Origin: Candidatus Amphrikana amoebophyrae | Lineage (GTDB): Bacteria > Chlamydiota > Chlamydiia > Chlamydiales > JACRBE01 | Length of the DNA stretch: 45,978 nucleotides | Assembly (NCBI GenBank): GCA_030408475.1 | Contig: JAUHQG010000012.1 | Coordinates: 1-45,978 of the forward strand | Direction of reading: 5' to 3' | Shown: piece after piece, positions 1 to 8,092 of the stretch | Numbering within the stretch: the first letter of the stretch is position 1 | Layout: every line of letters starts with the position of its first letter | The notes under the pieces: generated by a model | The model's database searches: none | Told to the model about the DNA's origin: nothing | What the model saw: the letters and a program-made list of their open reading frames with translations, nothing else | Translations under genes and position numbers: made by a program

Positions 1-18
1 AATATAAAGCAGCAATGT

Positions 19-1254
19 TTAAAGGCCGTAGGGACTACGGTTGTAAAGCTTGTGGAGCTGCCCCAATAGGGGAGCTATGAAACAAGAATCTCTAGCCTTT
101 AGGCGAGAGTAGTTCAAAATACTAGTATGCAAAATAGTCAGAAGTAAAGTGATGGTTACTGGTGTTTTAATCCACTTGAATCCCCATTTTTTATGTCCGA
201 TATTGGCTACTGTTAATACAATAATAGCAGGATATAAAAGTTGCGCCATATAATGGATCATTCCCATTAATTGTTCAAAGCCCCACATTCCAAAAAATGT
301 CATTACTGTAAGCCATGAAAAGTTAATCCATTTCTCACTTATCTTAATTTTAGTCTCTTCTTTTACTAAAGTAGTAATCGTTATACAGATTGAAATAATA
401 GTTGTTAAACATGCAATAGCTATGGCCAAATTGGCTATGGCTCCATAAATGGGGCCTAGTTGGATCAATGCAAGTTGCGTGAGTAACTTATCAGGTGAAA
501 TATGAGCTAAAGATCCACTATTAGCAGCCGTTACAATACAAAGTCCAGCGTATACTAAAGCTAATAACACGCCCCCAATAAGACTCGAAAAAACAGAACT
601 GTTGAATACTTTTTTTGATCCGTTTAAAGAGAGCATTTGCCATATAGTGGCTGAGAAAAAAAGTGAAGCAATTAAGTCTAGAGTGTCGTAGCCAGTGAGC
701 ATCCCTTCATGAAAAGCCCCCATATTGCTCAGATTTGAGCTGGCAAAATGAAGTTCTCCACTCAGCCCCTTAAAAATTATCATAAATAAGCTAATCAATA
801 ACAATGGACTTAATACTAAGCCTACAATTTTCATAATAGAGTTCTTTTTTAACGTAATAGCAAAAGCTAAAGCGCCAAATATAAGGCAAAAAACAGGTAA
901 ACTTAATCCTGGAATCATTTGCACTGTAGCTGCATAAGCTACTGTAACGCAACGGGGCATAACAGCTATAGGACCGAGAAGTCCAAGTGAAATTATCATC
1001 ATAGTTAAGCCAATAGGCTTTCCAGCTCGTAAAAAGAAGGGGAGGGCTCTACCCTTAAAAAGTGAAGATCCAATCACTCCTAGTAGTGGAAATCCAATTG
1101 AAGTGATAATTAAACCTAGTAAGGCTAGCGGGAATTGCCCTTTTGCCTTCAGGCCCAAAAGAAGGGGGAAAACAACATTTCCTGCTCCAAAGAACATGGA
1201 AAATATAGCAATGCCTGCTAAAAAGTTTTGACGGCATAATAGTGTGCGTAACAT
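19..1254 (-). CDS. brnQ: BrnQ-type branched-chain amino acid carrier
   Basis: Predicted inner-membrane carrier of the LIVCS (BrnQ) family, which imports leucine, isoleucine and valine with Na+ or H+. The 411-residue protein is almost entirely hydrophobic with about 12 membrane segments. Its N-terminus carries FSMFFGAGNVVFPLLLG, which matches the conserved first segment of BrnQ, and GPIAVMPRCVTVAYA also fits the family. Length is close to the family's usual 400-440. It is divergent from the MFS gene at 1425, with a 170-base spacer. The start ATG at 1254 directly precedes the first membrane segment. Auxotrophic intracellular chlamydiae depend on such import, so the role is plausible; substrate preference is inferred from family only. 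Confidence 0.85.
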   Translation of the reverse strand: MLRTLLCRQNFLAGIAIFSMFFGAGNVVFPLLLGLKAKGQFPLALLGLIITSIGFPLLGVIGSSLFKGRALPFFLRAGKPIGLTMMIISLGLLGPIAVMPRCVTVAYAATVQMIPGLSLPVFCLIFGALAFAITLKKNSIMKIVGLVLSPLLLISLFMIIFKGLSGELHFASSNLSNMGAFHEGMLTGYDTLDLIASLFFSATIWQMLSLNGSKKVFNSSVFSSLIGGVLLALVYAGLCIVTAANSGSLAHISPDKLLTQLALIQLGPIYGAIANLAIAIACLTTIISICITITTLVKEETKIKISEKWINFSWLTVMTFFGMWGFEQLMGMIHYMAQLLYPAIIVLTVANIGHKKWGFKWIKTPVTITLLLTILHTSILNYSRLKARDSCFIAPLLGQLHKLYNRSPYGL

Positions 1255-1313
1255 AGTAAATCTCTAGTAAATTAAAAAAAAGAATATAAATTAGATGGAA
1301 TAGAAGATATAGG

Positions 1314-1325
1314 CCCTAGCTAGGG
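1314..1325. promoter_or_regulatory. 12-bp perfect palindrome and possible promoter in divergent spacer
   Basis: CCCTAGCTAGGG is a perfect palindrome between the divergently transcribed brnQ and MFS genes. Just downstream on the plus strand lies TTGACG (1329-1334), a 17-base gap, and TAAAGT (1352-1357), a possible sigma70-type promoter for the MFS gene. The palindrome would sit immediately upstream of the -35 box, a common operator position. The site is GC-rich against an AT-rich spacer. Regulation is inference. Confidence 0.35.
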
Positions 1326-1424
1326 ACATTGACGATAGAAAGAAGGATGTGTAAAGTTTTTCTTTTCATAAAGAGAATTATAGCAGAAATTGATTAAAAA
1401 ACAAGCAAAATATAGAGTATAAGT

Positions 1425-2645
1425 ATGAAAAAATTGATCCCTTTTTACTTCAATGTATTTGCCTCATACTTAGGTACTAGTATGATGGTATTGATTTTCA
1501 CTCTCATGTTTTTTGCTGAGAATCAATCTGCTACTGTATTATCGATGAGTAGTTTTGAAAAAGCCAACATGTTTGGTCTACTTATTACCCTATTTCCATT
1601 GGGGCAATTTTTAGGCTCGCCCGTTATTGGAGCTTTGACTGATCGCTTTGGAAGACGAAGCATAATCTTAATTACTTTGTTTTGCGCTTTTTTATCTTAT
1701 GTGACTATCTCAATCTCTTTTCAATTTGATCTATTAATGTTAATGGGTATGGCTCTATTTTTTGGAGGACTTTTTGAGTCCAATATTGCTTTAACTCAAA
1801 ATGTGATTGCCGATTTATTTGTTCAGAAGAAAAGAGCGGTTTATTTTAGCTATATTGGAACAATGACATCATCTGCTTATCTATTAGGACCGTTGTTTGT
1901 TGGTTTTTTATCAAAGTCTACTCAGTTTTCATGGATCACAGCAGCGACTCCATTTTGGTTCGTCACGTTTTTATTGGCGATTATTTTTTTATGGATAGCC
2001 CTCTTTTTTGAAGAGACACATATTGCTTCTAAAAGGGTTCATGTTCATTGGTTGCAAGCCTTATCCAATGTGAAAAATATATTTTGTGACAAGCAAATGC
2101 GTCTTTACTACTTACTTACGTTCATAACATGCTGCGCCAAATTTGGGTTTTTTAGGTTCTTACCTCTATATCTAACGGAACAATTTTCTCTTTCAACAAA
2201 GACAATCGCTTTGGTTATTTCATTTGGAGCGTTGCCTATGTTTTTAAATACCCTATTTTTTCTTCCACGGTTTTTGAAAAGATATACAGTCAATCAGATT
2301 TTTAAAGTAAGTTCTATTGTTTACTGTCCGATGAGTTTGGTTTTATTATTCGTAACCGATTTTAATTGGATTTGGCCAGTTGTATTTTTTACTTTCATTT
2401 GTAGTTCATTTTCTATGATGACTTTGATGCCAATAATATCAAATCAAGCGCCTGAAAATAGGCAAGGGGGGGTGATGGGCAATAATATGTCAGTTTTGCT
2501 CTTAGCTCAAATTGTTATCGGACCTATAGGAGGGTTGTTGGCGGGTCATTGGTTTAAGTCGCCTCTTATATTGTGTTCTTTATTATCATTAGTCGCAGGA
2601 CTTTATTTTTGTAAATTAGATTTAAAACCCAAAACCTGCTTGTAA
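1425..2645 (+). CDS. MFS transporter, DHA1-like (paralogue A)
   Basis: Major facilitator superfamily carrier of 406 residues with about 12 membrane segments. The motif-A loop between segments 2 and 3 reads GALTDRFGRRS and follows PLGQFLGSPV, as in drug:H+ antiporters of the TetA/bicyclomycin type. It is one of four MFS paralogues here (others at 8082, 9572 and 24317). All share the N-terminal pattern M-K/R-x-L-P-x-Y and the sequence GQF-L/F-GSP-V/I around motif A. No strong Shine-Dalgarno is visible before the ATG, but upstream in-frame sequence gives no better start. Substrate is unknown: it could export a drug-like compound or import a host metabolite, since chlamydiae reuse MFS carriers for both. 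Confidence 0.8.
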   Translation: MKKLIPFYFNVFASYLGTSMMVLIFTLMFFAENQSATVLSMSSFEKANMFGLLITLFPLGQFLGSPVIGALTDRFGRRSIILITLFCAFLSYVTISISFQFDLLMLMGMALFFGGLFESNIALTQNVIADLFVQKKRAVYFSYIGTMTSSAYLLGPLFVGFLSKSTQFSWITAATPFWFVTFLLAIIFLWIALFFEETHIASKRVHVHWLQALSNVKNIFCDKQMRLYYLLTFITCCAKFGFFRFLPLYLTEQFSLSTKTIALVISFGALPMFLNTLFFLPRFLKRYTVNQIFKVSSIVYCPMSLVLLFVTDFNWIWPVVFFTFICSSFSMMTLMPIISNQAPENRQGGVMGNNMSVLLLAQIVIGPIGGLLAGHWFKSPLILCSLLSLVAGLYFCKLDLKPKTCL

Positions 2646-2700
2646 ACCATAATTTCCAAGTGTGGTACCTGTCAGTTGAACAAATCGCGACTTACTTGAT

Positions 2701-3561
2701 TCAGTTTTGAGAAGGAGATTCTAAGCAGAAGTAGTATTCTTGAAATAGATTAGCAAGCCCTTCAGCAGGCCAATTTTTAGAGTCCCCTCCATTTTGTTGA
2801 AAGAAGTTAAATATTTGATTTATTATATTTGCACTACCATTTGAAGGCCAATTTGCACTCCCTATTAAATCTAAATACCAGTTTGAATTAGTAATTGTTT
2901 GATACATAATGGATTTAATAACAGGTGAATTATTAAGAGCTTGTACAAAGGCTATATTCGGTTCATTGTTAGGCGGCAAGGTGCCATATTGGGGATAGTG
3001 AGTCGTTATAGAATTAAAGAGGGGCTCCAAAGCATCAAAGTATGACTTACTATATTCAATGCAATTTTGAGATGAAACCATTGATGGAGCTGAATCACTG
3101 GGTAGATCATTCACCCCTTTTAAACATTGGATAATAAGAGGAGTTACTATGGAAGGTGATTTTGAACTACCCACAATACTATCTAATATTTTACCCACAT
3201 AAGTATCAATAGATTCCCCATTTGGAGTAGGGTTTTCACCAGATAATACATCCAAAGCAGTTGGAGTTGTGATCCCAATATTCTTTTGTAGAGAGTTCAA
3301 TAGTTGCCCTAATAAATTTAATGAAGGATTAGTGAAAATAGAATCACGATGAGCACTATTTTGGGATTGAAAATATAGCGCCATAGTTTGAAGTCCAGAA
3401 GCAATATTTGTTATTAATCCTTCTCCAGGTAGAGAGCCTGTTTGAGAGAGTTGATTGAAGTCTAGTAATAATGCGGCTGCATCAGAATGCACTTTTTCAA
3501 ATGAAGGTGTTGCATCAGCTCTATTAAAGTGAGCACCTTGGTTTTGTATCGGACCTATCAT
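2701..3561 (-). CDS. Hypothetical protein, N/S/Q-rich, with C-terminal W-P repeats
   Basis: Not recognised. 286 residues, no signal peptide or membrane segment, rich in Asn, Ser, Gln and Leu and poor in Lys and Arg. Two related segments near the C-terminus, NWPSNGSANIINQIFNFFQQ and NWPAEGLANLFQEYYF, look like a degenerate internal repeat. The start was set at 3561 rather than 3588, because TTAGGAGAAAAA directly precedes that ATG and it leaves an 8-base gap after the decarboxylase stop; the longer frame would overlap the upstream gene. It is the last gene of the antiporter-decarboxylase operon on the minus strand. A cytosolic helical protein or a secreted effector are both possible; the sequence does not decide. 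Confidence 0.6.
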   Translation of the reverse strand: MIGPIQNQGAHFNRADATPSFEKVHSDAAALLLDFNQLSQTGSLPGEGLITNIASGLQTMALYFQSQNSAHRDSIFTNPSLNLLGQLLNSLQKNIGITTPTALDVLSGENPTPNGESIDTYVGKILDSIVGSSKSPSIVTPLIIQCLKGVNDLPSDSAPSMVSSQNCIEYSKSYFDALEPLFNSITTHYPQYGTLPPNNEPNIAFVQALNNSPVIKSIMYQTITNSNWYLDLIGSANWPSNGSANIINQIFNFFQQNGGDSKNWPAEGLANLFQEYYFCLESPSQN

Positions 3562-3569
3562 TTTTTCTC

Positions 3570-5126
3570 CTAAATTTGTTTTATGCACGCATTGATACGC
3601 TTTCCAATTTCTAAATAGCTATCGCTCTCTAAATTAGCTAAAGATATGCGTAAATAGTGACCTTTCGCTCCAAAGCCATCTCCATCAAGTGCGACCACTC
3701 CATATTTTTCAGCTAATGTGTGTAAAAAATCACGAATGGAAATTTTTTCAATAGCCTCTTTTTTTCCTAGTTTGTCTGCTAAATCGAGAATATTAACTAA
3801 AATATAGTAATGGCTGTAGTGCTTGCCTGAAAGCAACTTCATTCCAAGTCCAGTTTCTAGCAGCTCTACTCTATTTTTCAGTAGTCTTTCAAGAGTATGC
3901 TTGTAGTGACATTGGCTATCCATCAACTCATAAAGTGACATAAGAGCCATCATTACTTGTTGAGGGCATGATAATCCACCTGTGTGGGCTAAGGCTATAT
4001 CTCGACTATCCATGACACATCTTTCCATAAAAGTGAGATGCCGCGGATCTGTAGAGTCGGTTTTATAGCGTCTATCAAGCTCTTGTTTCTCTTTTTCGGG
4101 AAGCTTGTGAATCAGTTCATTAAAAATATTCTCTTTATGAAGCATAATCAGGCCAAGTCGCCAGCCGGTTACTCCAAAATATTTCGAGTAGGAATATACG
4201 CAAATTGTATTTTTAGGTAATTCATACACTAGCGATCGAAATTCTTCGACAAATGGAGCATAAACAGTATCGGTTAAAATAATAAGATCAGGCCGCTTTT
4301 CTTTGACTAACTTAACTAAGTGGGCGATTGAATCTTGATCAAGGGCTATGCCAGGGGGATTGGAAGGGTTGACAAGAAAAAAAGCTTTAATTTTGGGATC
4401 TTTGAGCTTGTCAATTTCATGCTTAGAAAGTTGCCAGTTTGAGCTCTCTTCAGCTTTGATATGAATTTGTTTTAGTTCAAAATCCTTGAGGGCTGGAATT
4501 TCTAAATAGGGAGAAAAAATAGGAGTTCCAATAGCTATATGATCGCCACTATTAAGTAGTTTATTCTCTTTAAGAGAATTGAAGAGATAGACCATTGACA
4601 TGGTAGCTCCCTCAGTGGCAAATAGTTCAAAATCGTTTTGATCTACTGGGCAATTATTATCTTGATACAAGATTTTGCGTAAAAACTGATTCGCGATGAG
4701 TTCCACTTCTTTTAAGATTCTGGGGGGAACTGGGTAAAAGTTTCCGAGCACAGCAGATCCTAAAGCGGCTATTAACTCATCAGGAAGTAGATTGAACTCA
4801 TTTTCAGCAAATGAAATAGCATTCATTAAGAATTGAGCCCCTTTCTCTTCGCGATTTTTAGTGAGATATTCGATTAATCTTTTGGCGATCCCTTTTTTGA
4901 TATTGTAAAAGGCGATCTCTTTATATTCTGGGTTTTTAGTGGCATCTAGCGCCATAAAGTGGTGGAAAAAACTGAAGGCATCCCGAACTGTAGTGTTAAA
5001 GAAATTGGGATTACCACGCCCTGCATTTAAAAAGGAAGCGCCGCCATTTTTCTCGCATTTTTGTCCTAGCTCAATAAGGATGTTTTTGTATTCAAAAGGG
5101 CTTGTGTGGTCGTAATCTTTTGTCAT
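3570..5126 (-). CDS. asdA: Aspartate 4-decarboxylase (PLP, fold type I)
   Basis: Predicted aspartate 4-decarboxylase, converting L-aspartate to L-alanine and CO2. At 518 residues it is far longer than ordinary aminotransferases (about 400) but matches the AsdA/AspD family. Diagnostic segments are FLNAGRGNPNFF near residue 37 (its Arg falls at residue 37), VNPSNPPG for the cofactor pocket, TDTVYAPF carrying the pyridine-binding Asp and Tyr, and YSYSKYFGVTGWRLG, whose Lys is residue 315. Both the Arg and Lys positions agree with the numbering I recall from characterised AsdA. The C-terminus has GHYLRISLAN with the carboxylate-binding Arg. The ATG at 5126 overlaps the upstream antiporter stop as ATGA, indicating coupled translation; the frame also extends to a TTG at 5138. 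A plain aminotransferase is less likely given length and partner gene. Confidence 0.85.
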   Translation of the reverse strand: MTKDYDHTSPFEYKNILIELGQKCEKNGGASFLNAGRGNPNFFNTTVRDAFSFFHHFMALDATKNPEYKEIAFYNIKKGIAKRLIEYLTKNREEKGAQFLMNAISFAENEFNLLPDELIAALGSAVLGNFYPVPPRILKEVELIANQFLRKILYQDNNCPVDQNDFELFATEGATMSMVYLFNSLKENKLLNSGDHIAIGTPIFSPYLEIPALKDFELKQIHIKAEESSNWQLSKHEIDKLKDPKIKAFFLVNPSNPPGIALDQDSIAHLVKLVKEKRPDLIILTDTVYAPFVEEFRSLVYELPKNTICVYSYSKYFGVTGWRLGLIMLHKENIFNELIHKLPEKEKQELDRRYKTDSTDPRHLTFMERCVMDSRDIALAHTGGLSCPQQVMMALMSLYELMDSQCHYKHTLERLLKNRVELLETGLGMKLLSGKHYSHYYILVNILDLADKLGKKEAIEKISIRDFLHTLAEKYGVVALDGDGFGAKGHYLRISLANLESDSYLEIGKRINACIKQI

Positions 5127-6527
5127 ATTTTTTTCCAACTCTCATTTCTAAATGTATAAATAATATGGGGCAATATCCATAAAATAATGGCTGATCCTGC
5201 GAGCATACAGATGTAAAACTTTGGTTTTGAATAGTGAAGTTCCATGGGGGGGAATAGATCGACAGTAAAGGCAAAGACAATAGTAGCCATCCCCACTAAA
5301 CAGTTAAGCCAAATACCAAATTTACCAAAGGGAACTCTATAATTACGATGAACGTCTGGATGCTTATATCGAAGGACAAGCCCAGAGAGAAGCAGCATGA
5401 AATACATTGTGAGATAAACTGTCATTGCAATAGCAACAGAGAGCCAAAAAGCGAGATTAATATTGGGCATCATCAGAAGGAAAAAAGCGATGATAGAGAT
5501 GAAGCACGCTTGAATAATGAGCAAATGAGAAGGGGCGTCATGTTTATTGGTCTTAGATAAAAATGGCATGATATCGCCATTTTCCGCGGTGGCAAGTAAA
5601 CCTTTAATAGGGCCCATTAACCATGTGCTGACGCTTCCTAAAGCGCCCCATGTAATTAAAGCGGCAATTGGTTTAGTGAGCCATCCCATATTAAATATGG
5701 TAAAGAATTTAGAAAATGCATCGATTAAACCAGCAGCTAAACTAAGATCTGATGTAGGGATAACAACAGCTACTGAGAGTGAGCCAAAAATATTAATGGC
5801 GAGACCAATGATAACCACGATGAGAATAGAAATAGGATAATTTCGTTGCGGGTTTTCAACTAAGTTTGCGTGAGAAGCCGCAGCTTCAATTCCACCAAAT
5901 GCCCTCATAAAACCTACAAGTAATACAAAAGTGGTAAAGTCACTAAAGTCAGGAAGAAGATTAGAGTAGCTCCAAGAGAGATTTAAGTGGTCAACTTGTC
6001 CGGTAAATAAATAGCCAATGCCAAGCGCAATAATTAAGGCAGCTGGAACGAGTACTCCTAAAGTGAAACCGAGGCTACTAATTTTTGAAGACATACTTTG
6101 ACCACGTAAGTTTAAAGCAGTGAAAAACCAAACTGTAATGATAGAGGCAGTAATCAAAAAAGTGGGGGAATTTGAGAGGGGAGGGTATATTAAATATCCT
6201 AAAGAACTGGAACCAAAGTAGAGTGTAGAAATAATGCCGAGCATGCTGTAGATCCATTGAAGCCATGTGGTAAAAAAACCCCAACGCTCACCAAATGCAG
6301 CTTTAGCCCAAACATATACTCCCCCTTTCTCAGGCCATCCAGTAGCAAGTTCGGCCGAAACTAGAGCAATGGGAATGAAAAAAAAACAAGGCAGCGATCG
6401 ACGCAAAAAAGAATATTTTGGAACCAGTTTCAGCAATGGTAGTTAAGTTTCTTACGCTTGTGACAAATGCAGAGGAGACTAATATCAATGTAATTAAGCT
6501 TATTGAGTGCTTAGTAATTTTTTGCAT
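5123..6527 (-). pseudogene. APC-family amino acid antiporter, frame broken at a T9 run
   Basis: Amino acid/polyamine/organocation carrier resembling the glutamate:GABA-type antiporters. Two frames together give the full protein. 6527-6387 encodes the N-terminus (MQKITKHSISLITLILVSSA up to ASIAALFFF). A second frame, open from 6436 and overlapping the first, continues with IPIALVSAELATGWPEKGGV, the family's conserved second-helix motif. The switch falls in a run of nine A on the plus strand (T9 on the coding strand) at 6378-6386; eight T would restore one 467-residue frame with about 12 membrane segments, the family's usual size. All other segments look intact. The gene is coupled to the aspartate decarboxylase by ATGA overlap, so aspartate:alanine exchange is the likely job. 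The break could be a sequencing error, slippage-based switching, or true inactivation. Confidence 0.8.
6378..6386. repeat. Homopolymer A9/T9 at frameshift point
   Basis: Nine consecutive A on the plus strand inside the antiporter coding region. Removing one base joins the two reading frames exactly at the expected place in the protein (LFFF followed by IPIALV). Such runs are hot spots for replication or transcription slippage and also for sequencing indels. Confidence 0.85.
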
Positions 6528-6611
6528 AATGAGACACGCTTTTTTTTACTCACCTATATGATATGAGTTGATATATGACAAATTAAAACTTTAAATACTA
6601 TAAACTAAACC

Positions 6612-6640
6612 TTGAAATAATTGCATATATTCTTTATACT
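6612..6640 (+). promoter_or_regulatory. Sigma70-type promoter for the 6668 gene
   Basis: TTGAAA at 6612-6617, a 17-base spacer, and TATACT at 6635-6640. Predicted transcription start is near 6647, about 20 bases before the ATG, leaving room for the GAGG ribosome site. Both boxes are one base off consensus. Confidence 0.6.
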
Positions 6641-6667
6641 CTCTTAAAAATTGAAATAGAGGTCATA

Positions 6668-7309
6668 ATGTCTTTAGGTGTATACGCAGCTTATTTTTGT
6701 CGAGAAGAGCTAACTCGAATTGTTGTAGCTGAAATGGATAATTTTGGTCTGGAGCATCCTGATACGGTAGTAGGAAAGGCCAATATATTATTTCAAGAGC
6801 GCATTATTGGCGCTTCTACTGTGAAGTGTGATGGCGGAGCTCAAAACCTGCGAGATCAAATCGATCATAGACATAAACATTATTTGATTCCAACAGGTTC
6901 AACTTTACCTCATAGTGACTTTATATGGGAATTTCGACTAGAAATGTTAAAAGTGGACAAGGCTAATCCTAGCGTACAGGTGAAAAAAACAGTTTCAATA
7001 TTCTGGAAGAAGAAGAATGTGGATCATATTCCATCTATCAAATGGTCAACATTAAACGACATTCAGATGCCGGTGATATTGGAGTGGTTAAAGCTATTAA
7101 AAAGTGGTTATACTTTTGATGCATCTCCTTCAAAACCTGTTTCTATTGAAATGAAAAGTCATTTACATCCTATGACTTATGGTCTTAATAGCTGGGAGCA
7201 CACTAAAGTTTTAGAAGCTAAAAGCGCTTTAGCTGAGTTGCAAGAGCCAGTTAAATTAAGAGAAACTATTTTAGACTTAGAAAGCGATGATGATGAATCA
7301 TCTGTGTAA
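6668..7309 (+). CDS. Hypothetical protein with acidic C-terminus
   Basis: Not recognised. 213 residues, no signal peptide or membrane segment, mixed charged composition, ending in an acidic stretch LDLESDDDESSV. A ribosome site GAGG lies six bases before the ATG, and a well-formed promoter lies 28 bases upstream, so it is very likely expressed alone. It is divergent from the antiporter-decarboxylase operon, separated by 140 bases. The N-terminus (MSLGVYAAYFCREELTRIVV) is not a typical export signal. Soluble cytosolic or secreted; nothing in the sequence assigns a function. Confidence 0.65.
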   Translation: MSLGVYAAYFCREELTRIVVAEMDNFGLEHPDTVVGKANILFQERIIGASTVKCDGGAQNLRDQIDHRHKHYLIPTGSTLPHSDFIWEFRLEMLKVDKANPSVQVKKTVSIFWKKKNVDHIPSIKWSTLNDIQMPVILEWLKLLKSGYTFDASPSKPVSIEMKSHLHPMTYGLNSWEHTKVLEAKSALAELQEPVKLRETILDLESDDDESSV

Positions 7310-7402
7310 GTTATAAGAGAGACGATTTTAGAATTTTAGTATGGTTTTATATCAACAATTCGTGTTATATTAAATCTAATTAAATTAAATTGGTTTTTAG
7401 TT

Positions 7403-7486
7403 ATGTATTTAGTATTTTTTTGGATTATTCAAAAAACAATTCTATTCTTAGGCATCGGCCCTGCATCTGCTGGATATATTGCTTAA
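7403..7486 (+). CDS. Possible 27-residue membrane microprotein
   Basis: An ATG-to-TAA frame reads MYLVFFWIIQKTILFLGIGP followed by ASAGYIA, hydrophobic enough to span a membrane once. There is no clear Shine-Dalgarno (ggtttttagtt precedes the ATG) and short hydrophobic frames arise often in T-rich DNA. Listed only because it occupies an otherwise empty spacer. Confidence 0.2.
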   Translation: MYLVFFWIIQKTILFLGIGPASAGYIA

Positions 7487-7548
7487 AAAATTCCTATATA
7501 GTTTTTTACGAGAGTAGAATTCTTGATGTCTAAATATCTTTCCTTCAG

Positions 7549-7577
7549 TTGCGTAAAATTGATAATATCTTTATAGT
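7549..7577 (+). promoter_or_regulatory. Sigma70-type promoter for the 7613 gene
   Basis: TTGCGT at 7549-7554, a 17-base spacer and TATAGT at 7572-7577, about 35 bases before the start codon. The -10 box is one base off consensus, the -35 weaker. Confidence 0.5.
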
Positions 7578-7612
7578 CATAGGCAAATGGCATTCATATC
7601 CAGGAGCCTACG

Positions 7613-8092
7613 ATGAAACATATTTTATTTGCTGCTATGGCAGCTCTTCCGTTTACATTATTTGCAATGGATGAAATAGATATTCCAAAAAGGCATACCC
7701 TTGATTTAAAAAAAGGTGGACAAGGTGATAAACTTTCTGTTCGAAGAGTGAGCATCATGTCGAATATTGGATTTGATTATGCAGATGAACCAATAGTAAT
7801 TATGACAGGTTTCTCTGGTAAAGCTTACTATTGCTATCAAGTGAATAAAGGAAAAACTAAAGAGCGCACTTACTATAATATGGGTGGGGGGTACGCATCA
7901 ACTGAAGCTGACATAAAAGAGTTCGAAGACATGAATAACACGAATGCTTCTGCGGTAGTGGGCATATCATTTGAAAGAGATCTAGGAACTCATTTTATGA
8001 GAAGCTGGGGATTTGGGTTATCACAGCCTATTTATGATACTAAGGGTAATTTTGCACCTGAAGTATCTGTTAACTGCGCGCTTAAATACTAG
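7613..8092 (+). CDS. Small exported protein of unknown function
   Basis: 159 residues with a Sec signal peptide: positive MKH, hydrophobic ILFAAMAALPFTLF, and a likely cut after Ala-18 (LFA, then MDEIDIP). The mature part is soluble, with several Gly/Tyr segments (YYNMGGGYASTEAD) and ends SVNCALKY. The aromatic-ending C-terminus and short alternating stretches could suggest a small beta-rich outer-membrane or periplasmic protein, but that is speculation. CAGGAG precedes the ATG at good spacing. Its 3' end overlaps the 3' end of the convergent MFS gene by 11 bases. Not recognised as any known family. Confidence 0.65.
   Translation: MKHILFAAMAALPFTLFAMDEIDIPKRHTLDLKKGGQGDKLSVRRVSIMSNIGFDYADEPIVIMTGFSGKAYYCYQVNKGKTKERTYYNMGGGYASTEADIKEFEDMNNTNASAVVGISFERDLGTHFMRSWGFGLSQPIYDTKGNFAPEVSVNCALKY

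Larger units (their letters stand above)
7310..7612. other. Intergenic stretch, 303 bases
   Basis: AT-rich spacer between two plus-strand orphans. It holds a short hydrophobic frame (7403-7486) and the promoter of the next gene. No terminator hairpin with a T run, repeat or RNA gene was recognised. Confidence 0.6.

Noticed and set aside
7403..7486. Confident call of a small membrane peptide
   Set aside because: Kept only at low confidence: no ribosome site and such frames are common in T-rich spacers.
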